Origin: Volvariella volvacea V23
Taxonomy: Eukaryota > Basidiomycota > Agaricomycetes > Agaricales > Pluteaceae
Assembly: GCA_000349905.1 (NCBI GenBank)
Contig: KB722739.1
Location: 5,495 to 69,494 of the forward strand
Direction of reading: 5' to 3'
Length of the DNA: 64,000 nucleotides
The position numbers and the translations under genes were made by a program. Within the stretch, counting starts at the first letter, position 1. The number at the start of each line of letters is the position of its first letter. The notes beneath the pieces are model-generated. The model saw nothing but the letters and a program-made list of their open reading frames with translations. It made no database searches and was not told the origin of the DNA. This document shows, one piece after another, positions 45,104 to 56,081 of this stretch.

Positions 45104-46618
45104 ATGTTCTTAGCCAGCCTCTTCCTCGCCACCTTTGCACGGTCCCTTGCCTCCCCTGTGCCTGTGACCGTCCCAGGTAGCAGTATCCCAAGCCCCGTAT
45201 GCATTGTTGCTGCTGCCATCACAGCCTCCAAATGCGATCCCGCTCGAAATCGAACCCTATTTGATATCTTGTACAGCTGCATCGGTGTTATCTTGCTATG
45301 CACATATATTTCTATGCATCATAACATCCCGGATCAAAACGACTCGTGGAGGAAGGTGATGTGGATGAAGATTCGAACAACGCTGTATGCACTAATCGCT
45401 CCCGAAATGGTCATTATGTGGGCTATACGGCAGAGGATCATGGCAGGAAAAATCGTACAGGAGAACAATCGTAAGTGATGATAGGTAATTGGAGATGAAG
45501 ATGTTGACATATTGAAGATCGTGGGTGGACAATGACTCATGGGTTCTTTGTCCAGATGGGAGGGTTGGTGCAACACATTGACGGCGTCTATCGTGTTGCT
45601 GGTGTCACAAATCCGCAGAATCGGAGTGTAGACTGGAAAAGTATGAAGATACCACATATACCGGAAAACGAGATCAAGGATCGTGGAAAGGGTGACTTAC
45701 TTGCAAAAGCCATTGTCATCATCCAAACCACATGGTTTGTCGCTCAATGCGTCGCCCGCCACATTGAAGGCCTCGTCCTCACTGAGATAGAGCTCATTAC
45801 TCTGGCATTTGCGACTCTCAATGTAATCACATATGGATTGTGGTGGGATAAGCCACTGAATGTCGGATACCCGATCTACTTTGACGAGAATGGGATCCGG
45901 ACCGACGGACCGGAGGCAGGGGTTGATGAAGGGCAGGTAAAGGAGTGGCAGGAAGCGTGGTACAAGAGAATGTGGGGGAGCATTAGAGAGGTCATGGCAA
46001 GATGGGGCGCGACATTGAAGGAGAGTTGGGGGGATAATATCCAAGAATGGGGGATATGGGCGATCATAGCTGCCCCATTTGTGGCTGTCNNNNNNNNNNN
46101 NNNNNNNNNNNNNNNNNNNNNNNNNNNNNNNNNNNNNNNNNNNNNNNNNNNNNNNNNNNNNNNNNNNNNNNNNNNNNNNNNNNNNNNNNTACTCGAACAG
46201 GCAAACGAGCGTTCACCCATTTTACGCTGCATGGATGAGTGACGAGGACAGCTGCCTTGCAATTATTTATGGTTCGGTGATCGGGGTCCTTTTCGGCGCA
46301 ATCCATCTCATTGGCTGGAATTTTCAATTCTCGACGATAACTGAACTTTGGCTGTGGAGAGCGTCTTCGCTCACCCTCACCATCATTCCCTTCTTCCTCG
46401 CAATCGGATATGTTTTAAGCATTATGCACACGAGATTAGACATCAAAAGTTTACAATACATTGCAGGTATATTTATCCTTCCAACGGGCTTTATTGGTGC
46501 TCCTCTTTATTTTGCTGCTCGCATCATTCTCCTCTTCCTCGCATTCTTCACTCTTCGCGCCCTTCCTGACACTGCATACCAAAGTGTCAGGTGGACAGAA
46601 CTCCTTCCGCACATCTAG
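45104..46618 (+). CDS. Array copy 12, multi-pass membrane protein (contains assembly gap)
   Basis: Exons are 45104-45470 and 45518-46618, with a 47-bp intron. No stop or frameshift is visible on either side of the 100-N gap at 46090-46189. The gap falls in the variable linker after EWGIWAIIAAPFVAV, so residue count and phase across it are unknown. Start MFLASLFLATFARSLASP. A stretch of exon 1 (45209-45384) is identical to copy 10, while flanking exon-1 sequence differs, pointing to recent gene conversion. After the gap the protein resumes NRQTSVHPFYAAWMSDEDS and ends WTELLPHI. Confidence 0.82.
46090..46189. other. Assembly gap (100 N)
   Basis: Exactly 100 Ns, the conventional placeholder for a gap of unknown size, inside exon 2 of copy 12. 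The missing bases cover part of the hypervariable linker before HPFYAA. Confidence 0.99.
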
Positions 46619-47781
46619 CTTTACCCTATCGGTGAGTTATTCATCCTGCTCTCCCGGCTAGCAAGCCAATAAATTTTCTACTTCTTTAGTTCCCAAACTT
46701 GCACCTTCAAGACTACTAAATTTGTATGTATGATCTCCTCTATGCAGGCTCAAGTGAACCCTCACTTGTAATGCGATCCGCTGGTGTTGATTGCCCAGGT
46801 GATGCGATACATATTTTTGTACGTACCAATGGCGATCCCCTGTACCATTTGTCTTGTTCCTTTGTCTCACCATGTGCAATACGTCCTATTCTGCGATTGT
46901 CTCAATTTCTGTCGCCTAATTCGCGTGTTCCGTGTTCAACGTTTAACTACCAGTCTTGCGTGCCTCTATAAAAATGCAGATTGCTTAGGAGGCCTCAACA
47001 CCAGCTCAAGATTTTCGTTTCGGCTGAGACGAACCGGACTTAGACCATGACGATCATGTAAGTGTTATATTACTCTAAATCCCATCGAATTATATACCCA
47101 TCCGTCCATAACTCATGCCCGTTAGCCATCAAGGCTGCTATCACGCTACTTTGAAAGGTTTTTTCCTGTGTTGTATCGAATTCACGAGTCTTTGATGCAT
47201 AATCATTGGGACTCGGTCCTGACGGACCTGACCGTGGATGCCATGGAGACAAATCAGAGCACGAAAGCGGCCTCAAACCTAACAAACTATGAACTGGATC
47301 TCACCTCACGGATAGAAGCAAGATTGGACTAATTTCTCTCTAATCTGCCCCATCTGGTCCATTTCCGCCTGCGTCATCACCCCGGAAGCCGTATCTTTCC
47401 ATTTTGACTTGGATGTGGACTTTAAGGGGCACTCTTGTTACGATTGGGAAATGCAGTGTGTAACTCAGCATTATAGAATGTTAAGAGGGACTGAATAGAT
47501 GGAGTCGAAAGCACCGCATAGTAAATGGGTACGATTCGAGTTTACAATGTTAGTTCATTGTCTGATGGGTCGAGGTATCATTAAATGTAGGCTCCGTTCC
47601 TAAAATACCTCAAAGTTGAATTTGATGGTGTGATGCACGATTAAACTCCATCCGTCATCTGGCTGCCAGTGTACTGCACGTGCTCGACCGAAATTCCATT
47701 CAAAACGTCAGATAGCATAATTGCGCCACTCAATCAGGCACCGAACTGATAAGAACGGGAGACCAGGACTAAAAAGGTATG
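46619..47781. other. Spacer between copies 12 and 13
   Basis: No gene recognised. The first 80 bases look like a 3' UTR with a donor-like GGTGAGT 11 nt after the stop and a TTTAG acceptor-like site near 46690. Confidence 0.45.
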
Positions 47782-47787
47782 TATAAA
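47782..47787 (+). promoter_or_regulatory. TATA box of copy 13
   Basis: TATAAA, 41 bp before the ATG at 47823. Confidence 0.55.
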
Positions 47788-47822
47788 GGATTTGGGAAGG
47801 TGAAGAGGATCTGAACTCACCC

Positions 47823-49295
47823 ATGCTGCTAGCTGGTCTCTTTCTCGCCGCTCTCGCACGGTCTCTGGCCTCTCCAGTCCCAGTTACAGCTCCAGGCACC
47901 ATTCCAAGTCCTATATGCGTTGTCGCAGCCGCTGCCACGGCTTCTCAATGCGATCCCACACGAACTCGGACGATCTTCGACATCCTGTACAGCTGCATCG
48001 GGGTCATCCTGCTGTGCACGTATATTTCGATGCATCATAACATACCGGACCAGGACGATTCATGGGCGGAGGTAATGTGGTCGAAGATCCGGACAACGCT
48101 GTACGCTTTGATTGCCCCTGAGATGGTCATAATGTGGGCTATCCGACAGAGGATTATGGCAGGGAAGATTGCAGAGAAGAATAAACGTAAGCGGCAGCGA
48201 GTAATTGAACGAGGGTGGTATTGACCTATCAAAGATCGCAAGTGGACGAGAACGCATGGGTTCTTTGTCCAGATGGGAGGATTGGTACAACGCCAAAGTG
48301 ATTCGACGTATAAAGTTCTTTGCGAGGAAGAGGCTATAGAAAGGGCCAAGATGCCACAAATACCAGAGAGGGAAATTATGGATCACGGAAAGGGCGACTT
48401 ACTCGCAAAGGCCGTTGTCGTCGTGCAAACAACATGGTTCGTTGCACAATGCATCGCTCGTCATACCCAAGGTCTCGTTCTCACCGAAATCGAGCTCGTT
48501 ACTCTTGCATTTGCGACCTTGAACGTAACTACGTATGGGTTGTGGTGGGATAAGCCGCTGAACATCGGATACCCCATTTACTTTGACGAGAACGGAACTC
48601 GAATTGATGGACCATGGGCAAGCATTGCTGAGTATGTAGAGGATGAGGAGACACCGGTGAAGGAGTGGACGGGAGCATGGTACGAGAGAGCTTGGAGGGG
48701 CGTGAGGGGCTATGCAACAAGATCGGACACAGCACGCCAGGGCATTTGGGAGAGTGTTAAAAGGAGTTGGAGCGATTCCTATAAGAAATATGGAATACTG
48801 GTGGTGATCGTCAAACCGTTTCTGGACACCTTTATACCGCTGGGACAGCTGGCGTTTGACGGAAACTCGGAGAACAGGCCAACGAGCGTCCACCCGTTTT
48901 ACGCCACAAAGATGGACGAAGAAGGCAACTTTCTTGCGGTTATTTATGGTTCTGTAATCGGGGTCCTTTTTGGCGCGATTCACCTCATCGGTTGGAATTT
49001 CCGATTTTTGACAGTCGTCGAGCTTTGGTTGTGGAGAGCGTCTTCACTCGCCCTCACTGTCATCCCCTTCCTCCTCGGCATGTCGTATGCTATTCTCCTT
49101 GCGTACGAAAAGAACAACGTTCAAACCCTACAGGATATTGCAGTGGTATTTATCCTCCCGACGGCCTTTGCTGGTGCCCCTCTCTATTTCGCTGCTCGCA
49201 TTATTCTGCTCTTCCTCGCCTGTTTCACCCTGCGGGATCTCCCGGATGAAGCCTATCAGAACGTAAGGTGGACGGAATTCCTCCCCCACATCTAA
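47823..49295 (+). CDS. Array copy 13, multi-pass membrane protein, intact (474 aa)
   Basis: Exons are 47823-48186 and 48235-49295. Exon 1 is one codon shorter than usual because PGS-IPSP is reduced to PGTIPSP. The intron is 48 bp with a GTAAGC donor. Start MLLAGLFLAALARSLASPVP. The exon 2 beginning has RKWTRTHGFFVQMGGL, and RQSDSTYKVLCEEE marks the subgroup shared with copies 6, 11 and 15. The linker contains LAFDGNSENRPTSVHPFY, the variant found also in copies 14 and 15. FTLRDLPDEAYQNVRWTEFLPHI ends the chain. No defect is visible. Confidence 0.88.
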
Positions 49296-49308
49296 TCTTG
49301 TTCTACCG

Positions 49309-49367
49309 GTACGCTTCTTGCCTTGGACTTCACTGCTGTTAAGCTGATGCCCGTATGGACTCTGTAG
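49309..49367 (+). other. Putative 3'-UTR intron of copy 13
   Basis: GTACGC donor 13 nt after the stop, AAGCTGAT branch-like sequence, TGTAG acceptor; 59 bp. The same design and length occur after copy 14. Confidence 0.55.
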
Positions 49368-50083
49368 TTTACCCGTTCGTCTTCATCAGGTCTTCCCCTC
49401 CCGCATATATCGCAGAGTTCCAATTGGGACGCATTCACGATTCAGATGTTGATCAGCTAGGGTTCTTCATCGTATGTACAGGTGCAACCGCTAATTCTCT
49501 TTGCACCTTATCATGAATCTGTACCCAATGTACAACACACCACGCACAATTTCAAAGATTTCTCGCAAGATCATTTATCGATTTCAACTCCTCTCTTCGA
49601 AGATACAAAGTACAAGGTCAGCTTTGGGATAAAGAAGATGAATGGAGGGTGATGACGGAACCTATCAACATGAGGCCTGAGGTTCAGTAGCATAGTTCAG
49701 CGTCATGACATCTATACCAAATAGCACCTCCGCCCGCGCTCCGTCAAGCACCCAAAAGGATGCATGAACAAAATTGTATGTGCATTCAATGTCGGTCTAG
49801 GCTTAATAACGGACTGACGCGCATATACTCAGTAGGACTGGCTGCCTAGCCGACAGAGGGTTTGTGGTGGCAGGGCGCATATGTAAAAGAGATCATGGTT
49901 GACTCCCTTCAAGTTGAATTAGACGCAGCAGATTGCCAAATAGAGGGAATAAGGGTTTACGTTACAATGTTAGATTCAGTCCCTCATGATGTGCGTAATC
50001 ACATGAACCCAATTTATATGTTAGATGACATTGAACCGGCGCCGGATTGATGGAAATGGAAATAATGCCGGATGAATGATGGG
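49368..50083. other. Spacer between copies 13 and 14
   Basis: No gene recognised. Confidence 0.45.
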
Positions 50084-50090
50084 TATAAAA
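50084..50090 (+). promoter_or_regulatory. TATA box of copy 14
   Basis: TATAAAA in the context GGGTATAAAACGG, 43 bp before the ATG at 50127. Confidence 0.6.
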
Positions 50091-50126
50091 CGGTTTAGTG
50101 AAGGGAAATAGAATCAACACACACCC

Positions 50127-51606
50127 ATGTTACTGGCCAGCCTCTTCCTCGCCGCCTTTGCACATACCCTTGCCTCGCCTGTACCCATTGCCGTCCCTGG
50201 CAGCAATATCCCAAGCCCCATATGTATTGTTGCAGCCACAATGACCGCTTCTCAATGCGATCCCACTCGAACTCGAACCATATTCGACATCTTGTACAGC
50301 TGCATCGGGGTCATCCTGCTATGCACGTATATTTCTATGCATCATAACATTCCGGATCAAGACGATTCGTGGGTAAAGGCAACATGGATGAAGATTCGAA
50401 CAACATTATACGCTCTGGTTGCTCCTGAGATGGTCATTATGTGGGCTATCAGACAGAGGATGATGGCAGGGAGAATAGCGAAAGAGAATAAGCGTAAGAG
50501 ACAGTTCATAACTGTGTACTGTGCTGGCACTGACTCGCAATCTTGAAGATCGTCAGTGGACAAGAACTCATGGGTTTTTCGTCCAGATGGGAGGTTTAAT
50601 ACAACGTCAGAGCGACTTGACATATAGGGTTCTATTGGACGTACAGTCGGCTGAAATACCACATATCCCAGAGAAGGAGATCAAAGATCGTGGTAAAGGG
50701 GACTTGTTAGCAAAGGCCATCGTCGTTCTCCAAACCACGTGGTTTGTTGCTCAATGCGTTGCTCGCCATGTCGAAGGTCTTGTTCTCACCGAAATCGAGC
50801 TCGTTACTCTGGCGTTCGCAACTTTGAACGTGATCACGTATGCACTATGGTGGGACAAACCCCTGAATGTTGGATACCCGATCTACTTTGATGATAAGGG
50901 GATTCGAATTGATGGGCCACAGGAGACGGTCACGGGCGATGGGTCTGAGAAGGACGAAGACATACAAGTGAAGGAGTGGAAGGGGACGTGGTATGAAAGG
51001 ATGTGGAGAAGCATGAAAGACTGCATCGTAGGATGGAACACAGGACGTCAGGACATTTGGGAGAGTGTGAAGCAGGGTTGGAGGGAGTCTGTCTCGGACT
51101 ATGGGAAATGGGCGGTGGTCGTTGCACCATTTGTAGCTGTTTTTTTCCCGCTCGCGGAGATGGCATTTGATGGAAACTCGGAGAACAGACCGACAAGCGT
51201 TCACCCATTTTACGCGGCCGAGATGGGTGTCGAAGATAACTACTTCGCAACTCTTTATGGCTCAGTGATTGGGATAGTTTTCGGCGCAATCCACGTCATT
51301 GGTTGGGATTTTCAGTTTTCGATGCTAATTGAACTCTGGCTGTGGAGAGCATCATCACTCGTCCTCACCATCCTTCCTCTCATCCTCGCAGTCGCGATCT
51401 CTTTGCTCATTGCACACGACAGAACACAAATCAAGATTTTAGAAGTCATCTCTTTTGCGCTCATCTACCCAACTGCATTCCTTGGTCCTCCGCTCTATTT
51501 TGGTGCTCGTGTCGTCCTTCTCTTCCTTGCCTTCTTTACCCTCCGTGCTCTCCCTAGCTCTGCCTACCAGAATGTGAGGTGGACAGACTTCTTCCCCCAC
51601 ATCTGA
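50127..51606 (+). CDS. Array copy 14, multi-pass membrane protein, intact (474 aa)
   Basis: Exons are 50127-50493 and 50549-51606, with a 55-bp intron and the weaker donor GTAAGA. Start MLLASLFLAAFAHTLASPVP. It shares long exon-1 stretches with copy 15 (TMTASQCDPTRTRTIFDILY and the following TM1 codons differ at very few bases). The block after the intron reads RQWTRTHGFFVQMGGL. The TM4 end is YFDDKGIRIDG, and the linker includes a Gly/Asp/Glu-rich run (VTGDGSEKDEDIQVKEW). TM5 has AIHVIGWDFQFSMLIELWLW. It ends WTDFFPHI. A donor-like site follows the stop at once. Confidence 0.88.
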
Positions 51607-51619
51607 GTTTGTTTTTCCG

Positions 51620-51678
51620 GTACGTTTCTCGCCTTGTCCCCTCAGATGTTAAGCTAATACATATATTTGGTCTTGTAG
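51620..51678 (+). other. Putative 3'-UTR intron of copy 14
   Basis: GTACGT donor 13 nt after the stop, AAGCTAAT branch-like sequence, TGTAG acceptor; 59 bp. Confidence 0.55.
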
Positions 51679-52440
51679 TTTAATTCGTGTCTCCCAAGTC
51701 TACCTCTTTCGCACATAGTACCGTTTTCTGGTCGAGACGCACTTGTGAGTGAGATATTGGCCATTGAGGCAATGGGGCGTCCTTTTCCATACATGCAGAT
51801 GAAGTTGCTTATTTTTCCGTTTTCTTCTAAAATACTCATATTTAATGCCCTGCATTCTGTAAAATCCAAATCGACTCATTCACGACTTCTTCCCCCAACA
51901 GTTGCTATGCCCTCTCAAAGTATCTGCATTGCTGGTCCTTAGCATCGCCGTGATGACATTTGTACTTTTTGATCTATCTGTTAGACCTTACTTTCGATTT
52001 CCAATGATACAAATCTCAATAGCCACGAGATCTGGGTTCACCTAGTGGGTTAAATTCCTATTCATTTGAATATTAAGTGTTGAGAGGGACTCACCATGAC
52101 CATGATTCAAGAAGATGCTGTGCTTGATCCAAAGTAAGTTCCTCCGCGATGGACTTGTAGTAATGGGGAAATAGGATAATTGCAAAGGTATACGTGAACG
52201 AGTCGAGCAGTAAATGAGTTGAAACCTGCATATACCACAATATACAGATTGCTCAGGCAATCAAGGACAGAGATCAGTGTCGCAAGTGCATGCTGACCAG
52301 AACTTGCATACATACAAGAGAGGATACTTGCAAATGCAGTGACCTTGGGATGCGGATTAGGAACTGACGAAGCAAAAATATGATATAAATATGAGCTTGA
52401 TAGCACGACAGTAGGCGAAAGACGGACCAATAGAGTAAAA
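51679..52440. other. Spacer after copy 14
   Basis: No gene recognised. Confidence 0.4.
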
Positions 52441-53395
52441 TTAGGTATGAGGGAGAAGTTCCGTGCATCTCACATTCTAGAGGGCGGTGTTGGGAAGGGC
52501 GTGAAGTGTGAATGTTGGGGAAAAAGCGAATACTCAGATTCTATTCCCAAGCGAAGAATAGTAAGTAAAGGTGTGAGTGAAGAAGAGGCTAGCTCATATG
52601 CTTACCTATTCCCAAGCGAAGAATCTTTAAAGCTGGGGAATAGGTGGCAAGAGCAGTACGGTATATATACTACTCGAAGATAAATAAAGGTAAATAAAGG
52701 GATATAATCTCCTGGGTGAGAAGAAGTGGGGGGGTAAGAAAGAACGTATCAAAGTGGGAGTCCTGAGCGAAGAGTGCAGCGCACAGACCAGGGGATGCGT
52801 AAGCTGGGTCGGCATGTATGCATAAGCCCATGTCATGCGCAGTCAATGTGGGAGGGGATGGAGTCATATGAAATCATAATCGATCTTCTGACTCGACACA
52901 TGTTCATCTAGAACAAGATCGAATCATTGGATGCAGTAGAGAACAAAGGGTATACCATAAAGAGGGGGCGGAGATGGGGGAAGTGAGATGGGAGATCGTA
53001 GATGAGGGTATAGGGTACGGGTAAATGGATGTATGTAGGTAAGGGTGATGTGTAAGAGAGGAGATGGGGTAATGTGTATTATGTATTGAAGATATAATGA
53101 AAAGGGTGTATCAAAAAGGAAGGAAAAAAGAAAAGGAAAACGAGACAATAGAGACGCTTGGTGGGCGTCAATGTGGGTGTAAACGCTGGGTGAGCGCTTG
53201 TTGATGAGATGTAGATGCTTGGTGGGCGTCAAAGTATCGGGCGTTTATGTCGAGGGCTCTTACGAGCCCTGACAGTGAAGAATGCAAGAAAGAGGAGGAG
53301 GATGCCAGCAGCTAAATAGGGAGGAGCACCACAAGGTCTGAATGATCAATACAGCCTCAAGGTATTGTAAATTGCCAACGTGTAGTCTATTGTAT
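52441..53395 (-). pseudogene. Relic of a minus-strand array copy, split by about 0.75 kb
   Basis: On the minus strand 52514-52441 translates as FTLHALPNTAL, stop, NVRCTELLPHT, stop: the C-terminal tail of the family with a nonsense codon at the Gln of YQNVR and the conserved Trp changed to Cys. The preceding TM7 region (APPYLAAGILLLFLAFFTV) is found at about 53395-53272. The two parts overlap by roughly 15-20 bases around the FFT-RA codons and are separated by unrelated DNA (52515-53271). No exon 1 or upstream exon 2 sequence remains. The position next to copy 15 suggests a lost inverted pair like copies 11 and 12. Confidence 0.65.
52515..53271. repeat. Inserted sequence inside the relic, with internal repeats
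   Basis: The insert holds a perfect 19-mer direct repeat (CTATTCCCAAGCGAAGAAT at 52541-52559 and 52606-52624). There is a hairpin CCTATTCCC (52605-52613) with GGGAATAGG (52636-52644), and a 16-mer repeat (GCTTGGTGGGCGTCAA at 53156-53171 and 53217-53232). No coding capacity. The overlapping relic ends could be a diverged target duplication, but no terminal inverted repeats were found. Confidence 0.4.
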
Positions 53396-53562
53396 CCGAG
53401 GTTAGGACCTTGAACGGCCTGATTGAATTGGCCAGGCACCAAGGGTGTTGAGGATAGGCCCATTTCTAGCGTCTCACGGCAGCGTGTCAATCGGTCACGC
53501 GCAAGATCGATAAAGATATCAGGAAGGAGGTTCGATTCCCCAACGAGAAACTGGACGCGTCC

Positions 53563-55037
53563 ATGTTGCTAGCTGGTCTCTTCCTCGCTGCCTTTGCACG
53601 GTCCCTCGCATCTCCTATACCCATCACCGTGCATGGAAGCAACATCCAAAGCCCCATATGCGTCGTTGCAGCCACAATGACCACTTCCCAGTGCGATCCC
53701 ACTCGAACTCGAACCATATTCGACATCTTGTACAGCTGCATCGGGGTCATCTTGCTATGCACGTATATTTCTATGCATCATAACATTCCGGATCAAGAAG
53801 ACTCGTGGGGAAAGGTGATGTGGATGAAGATTCGAACGACGCTCTATGCCTTGGTCGCTCCCGAAATGGTTATTATGTGGGCGATCAGACAGAGGATGAT
53901 GGCAGGAAGGATTGCAAAGAGCCATAAACGTAAGTGGAGGCCAATCGGTGTATGTGCTGGTGCTGATCTGTAGAAGATCGGGGGTGGACAAGGACTCATG
54001 GATTCTTTGTCCAGATGGGGGGCTTGATGCAACGTCAGAGCGACTCGACGTATCTTGTCCTATGTAGCGAAGAGGAAATAAACCAGGTCAAGATACCATA
54101 CATCCCAGAGAAGGAGATCAAGGATCATGGAAAGGGAGACTTACTCGCAAAGGCCGTCGTCGTTCTTCAAACTACGTGGTTCGTTGCTCAATGTATTGCT
54201 CGTCATGCCCAAGGTCTCGTTCTCACCGAAATCGAGCTTGTAACTCTTGCATTTGCGACTTTGAACGTGATCACATATGGCTTATGGTGGGACAAGCCAC
54301 TGAACATTGAATACCCAATCTATTTTGACGAGAATGGAGTTCGAACGGACGGACCGCGGGTGGAGATCGATGAGCTGGCAGAGAGTAATAACGGACAGGT
54401 AAAGGAGTGGCGGGGAGCATGGTACGAGCGGATGTGGAGGAGCGTGAAAGGGTGCATTTCAGGATGGGGTGCGGTTCACCGCAGTTTTTTGGGGGGCATT
54501 AAGCGAAGCTGGAGGAACTCCTGTGAGGAATATGGGAATTGGGCGGTATTCCTTGGACCTTTTACGGCGGTATTTTTCCCGCTCGCGGAGATGGCCTTTG
54601 ATGGAAACTCAGAGAACAGGCCGACGAGTGTTCACCCGTTTTACGCTGCAAAGTTGGACAATCAAGGCAACTTTCTTGCAGTCTTTTATGGCTCGGCGAT
54701 CGGGGTGCTTTTTGGCGCTATTCACCTCATCGGCTGGAATTTTGAATTTTTGACAATCGCAGAACTTTGGCTCTGGAGAGCATCTTCGCTCGCCCTCACC
54801 ACCATTCCTATCTTTGTTGCAATCACATCTGCCTTACTCGCTGCAGATGATAGATTAAACGTCGGAGTTTTAGAGGACATTGTTTTGGTATTTCTTGTAC
54901 CAACCATTGGTCTCGGCCCTCCTCTCTATTTCGCTGCTCGCATTATCCTCCTCTTCCTTGCCTTTTTCACTCTCCGTAGTCTTCCTGACTCTGCCTATCA
55001 GAATGTGAGGTGGACTGAGTACCTCCCTCATATTTAG
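53563..55037 (+). CDS. Array copy 15, multi-pass membrane protein, intact (475 aa)
   Basis: Exons are 53563-53929 and 53977-55037, with a 47-bp intron. Start MLLAGLFLAAFARSLASPIP. The signal peptide is followed by SNIQSPICVVAATMT, close to copy 14. Exon 2 has RQSDSTYLVLCSEEE before the IPYIPEKEIKDHGKG block. The linker is about 95 residues with EWRGAWYERMWRSVKG and LAEMAFDGNSENRPTSVHPF. TM7 reads PPLYFAARIILLFLAFF, and the end is WTEYLPHI. A GATAAAG at about 53508 is the only TATA-like candidate. The upstream DNA is the relic of an opposite-strand copy. Confidence 0.88.
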
Positions 55038-56081
55038 CCCGACATTTCTGCATATTCCCTGCCTTTCCTACCGATGCTGAGCCATGCATATATTCAGCCT
55101 TGGTTCGTCATTTGTCGCTGTGGGTCCTGCCTCTCCAGTATTGGCCTGCCTCAAGACAACAACCGGTAAGTAAATAGCCCTTAAGGCTTCAATGTAATTC
55201 GGAGTCACCACCAGAGATAGATACCCTCGAAGGATCGTGTCGTAGATATTGCTCTTACCGCCTCGCAAGTTTTTGTGGAAAACCAGAATTCCCGTGATGT
55301 GACTTGCATGCGTCACAACCACATCACAAGTCACTGTTTCGCGTTGGGTGACCAATACACGCTTTCTCTTTTGCTCTGTTCATCCCTTGATAATCGTTCG
55401 ACGCGAGTCCCCTAAACTTGCATCCTTCTTGGCTGCTGGAGATGGCTGGATGGCCGAGACACTTGTGTTGGGCTCCTTTAGAGGATTGGTAGAAGTGGGT
55501 CTAGCCTTTCATTGGTACAAAGGGGATAGAGATGGACATCACCGGTTTCACATTCATCATATTCACGGACAGAAAGCGATCCAATGTTAATGATTCCTGT
55601 TGGCACCGGCAATTCATTCGAACCCTTGAGCTGTGTTGGGCACGTGTACTCATCGTGCATTCACCATGTCGAGCATCGACTACGAAAACATAAGCGAGTC
55701 CTCGTTTGCTCAGTGCTGAGACTCCATATTACTTATTTCCTGGTGACGCCTGTACTTCATTACCTTTAATTCTGGTTTCAAACCTCTTTCTTGTTTTCGC
55801 TCGATATCGGCCCTTTACTCCTGAATCTTGTGTTTTTTACTACCATTACACCCACGCACTCGCCTTTGGCTACTCGATACAGGACACCTCAGGCCTATTA
55901 AAAACAGACTCAAGATCATATAGCATACAGTGTAGGTAAGAACTTGCTTATTACTATTGGTAGAGGAGCACTAATTGACGCACCTACGTTCATTATTTCA
56001 CTTAATTTACCATCTCTATCTACCCGTTAGCGTCAATTTCAACCCCAATTCTAATTAGAAGGATCCTAATTTGATATCCAA
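55038..56081. other. Spacer between copy 15 and the proline-rich gene
   Basis: No gene recognised. The last about 150 bases are A/T-rich and probably contain the leader of the next gene. Confidence 0.4.

Noticed and set aside
53525..53545. GGTTCGATTCCCC, a B-box-like string before copy 15
   Set aside because: No tRNA A-box or cloverleaf; it lies in the promoter/leader of copy 15.
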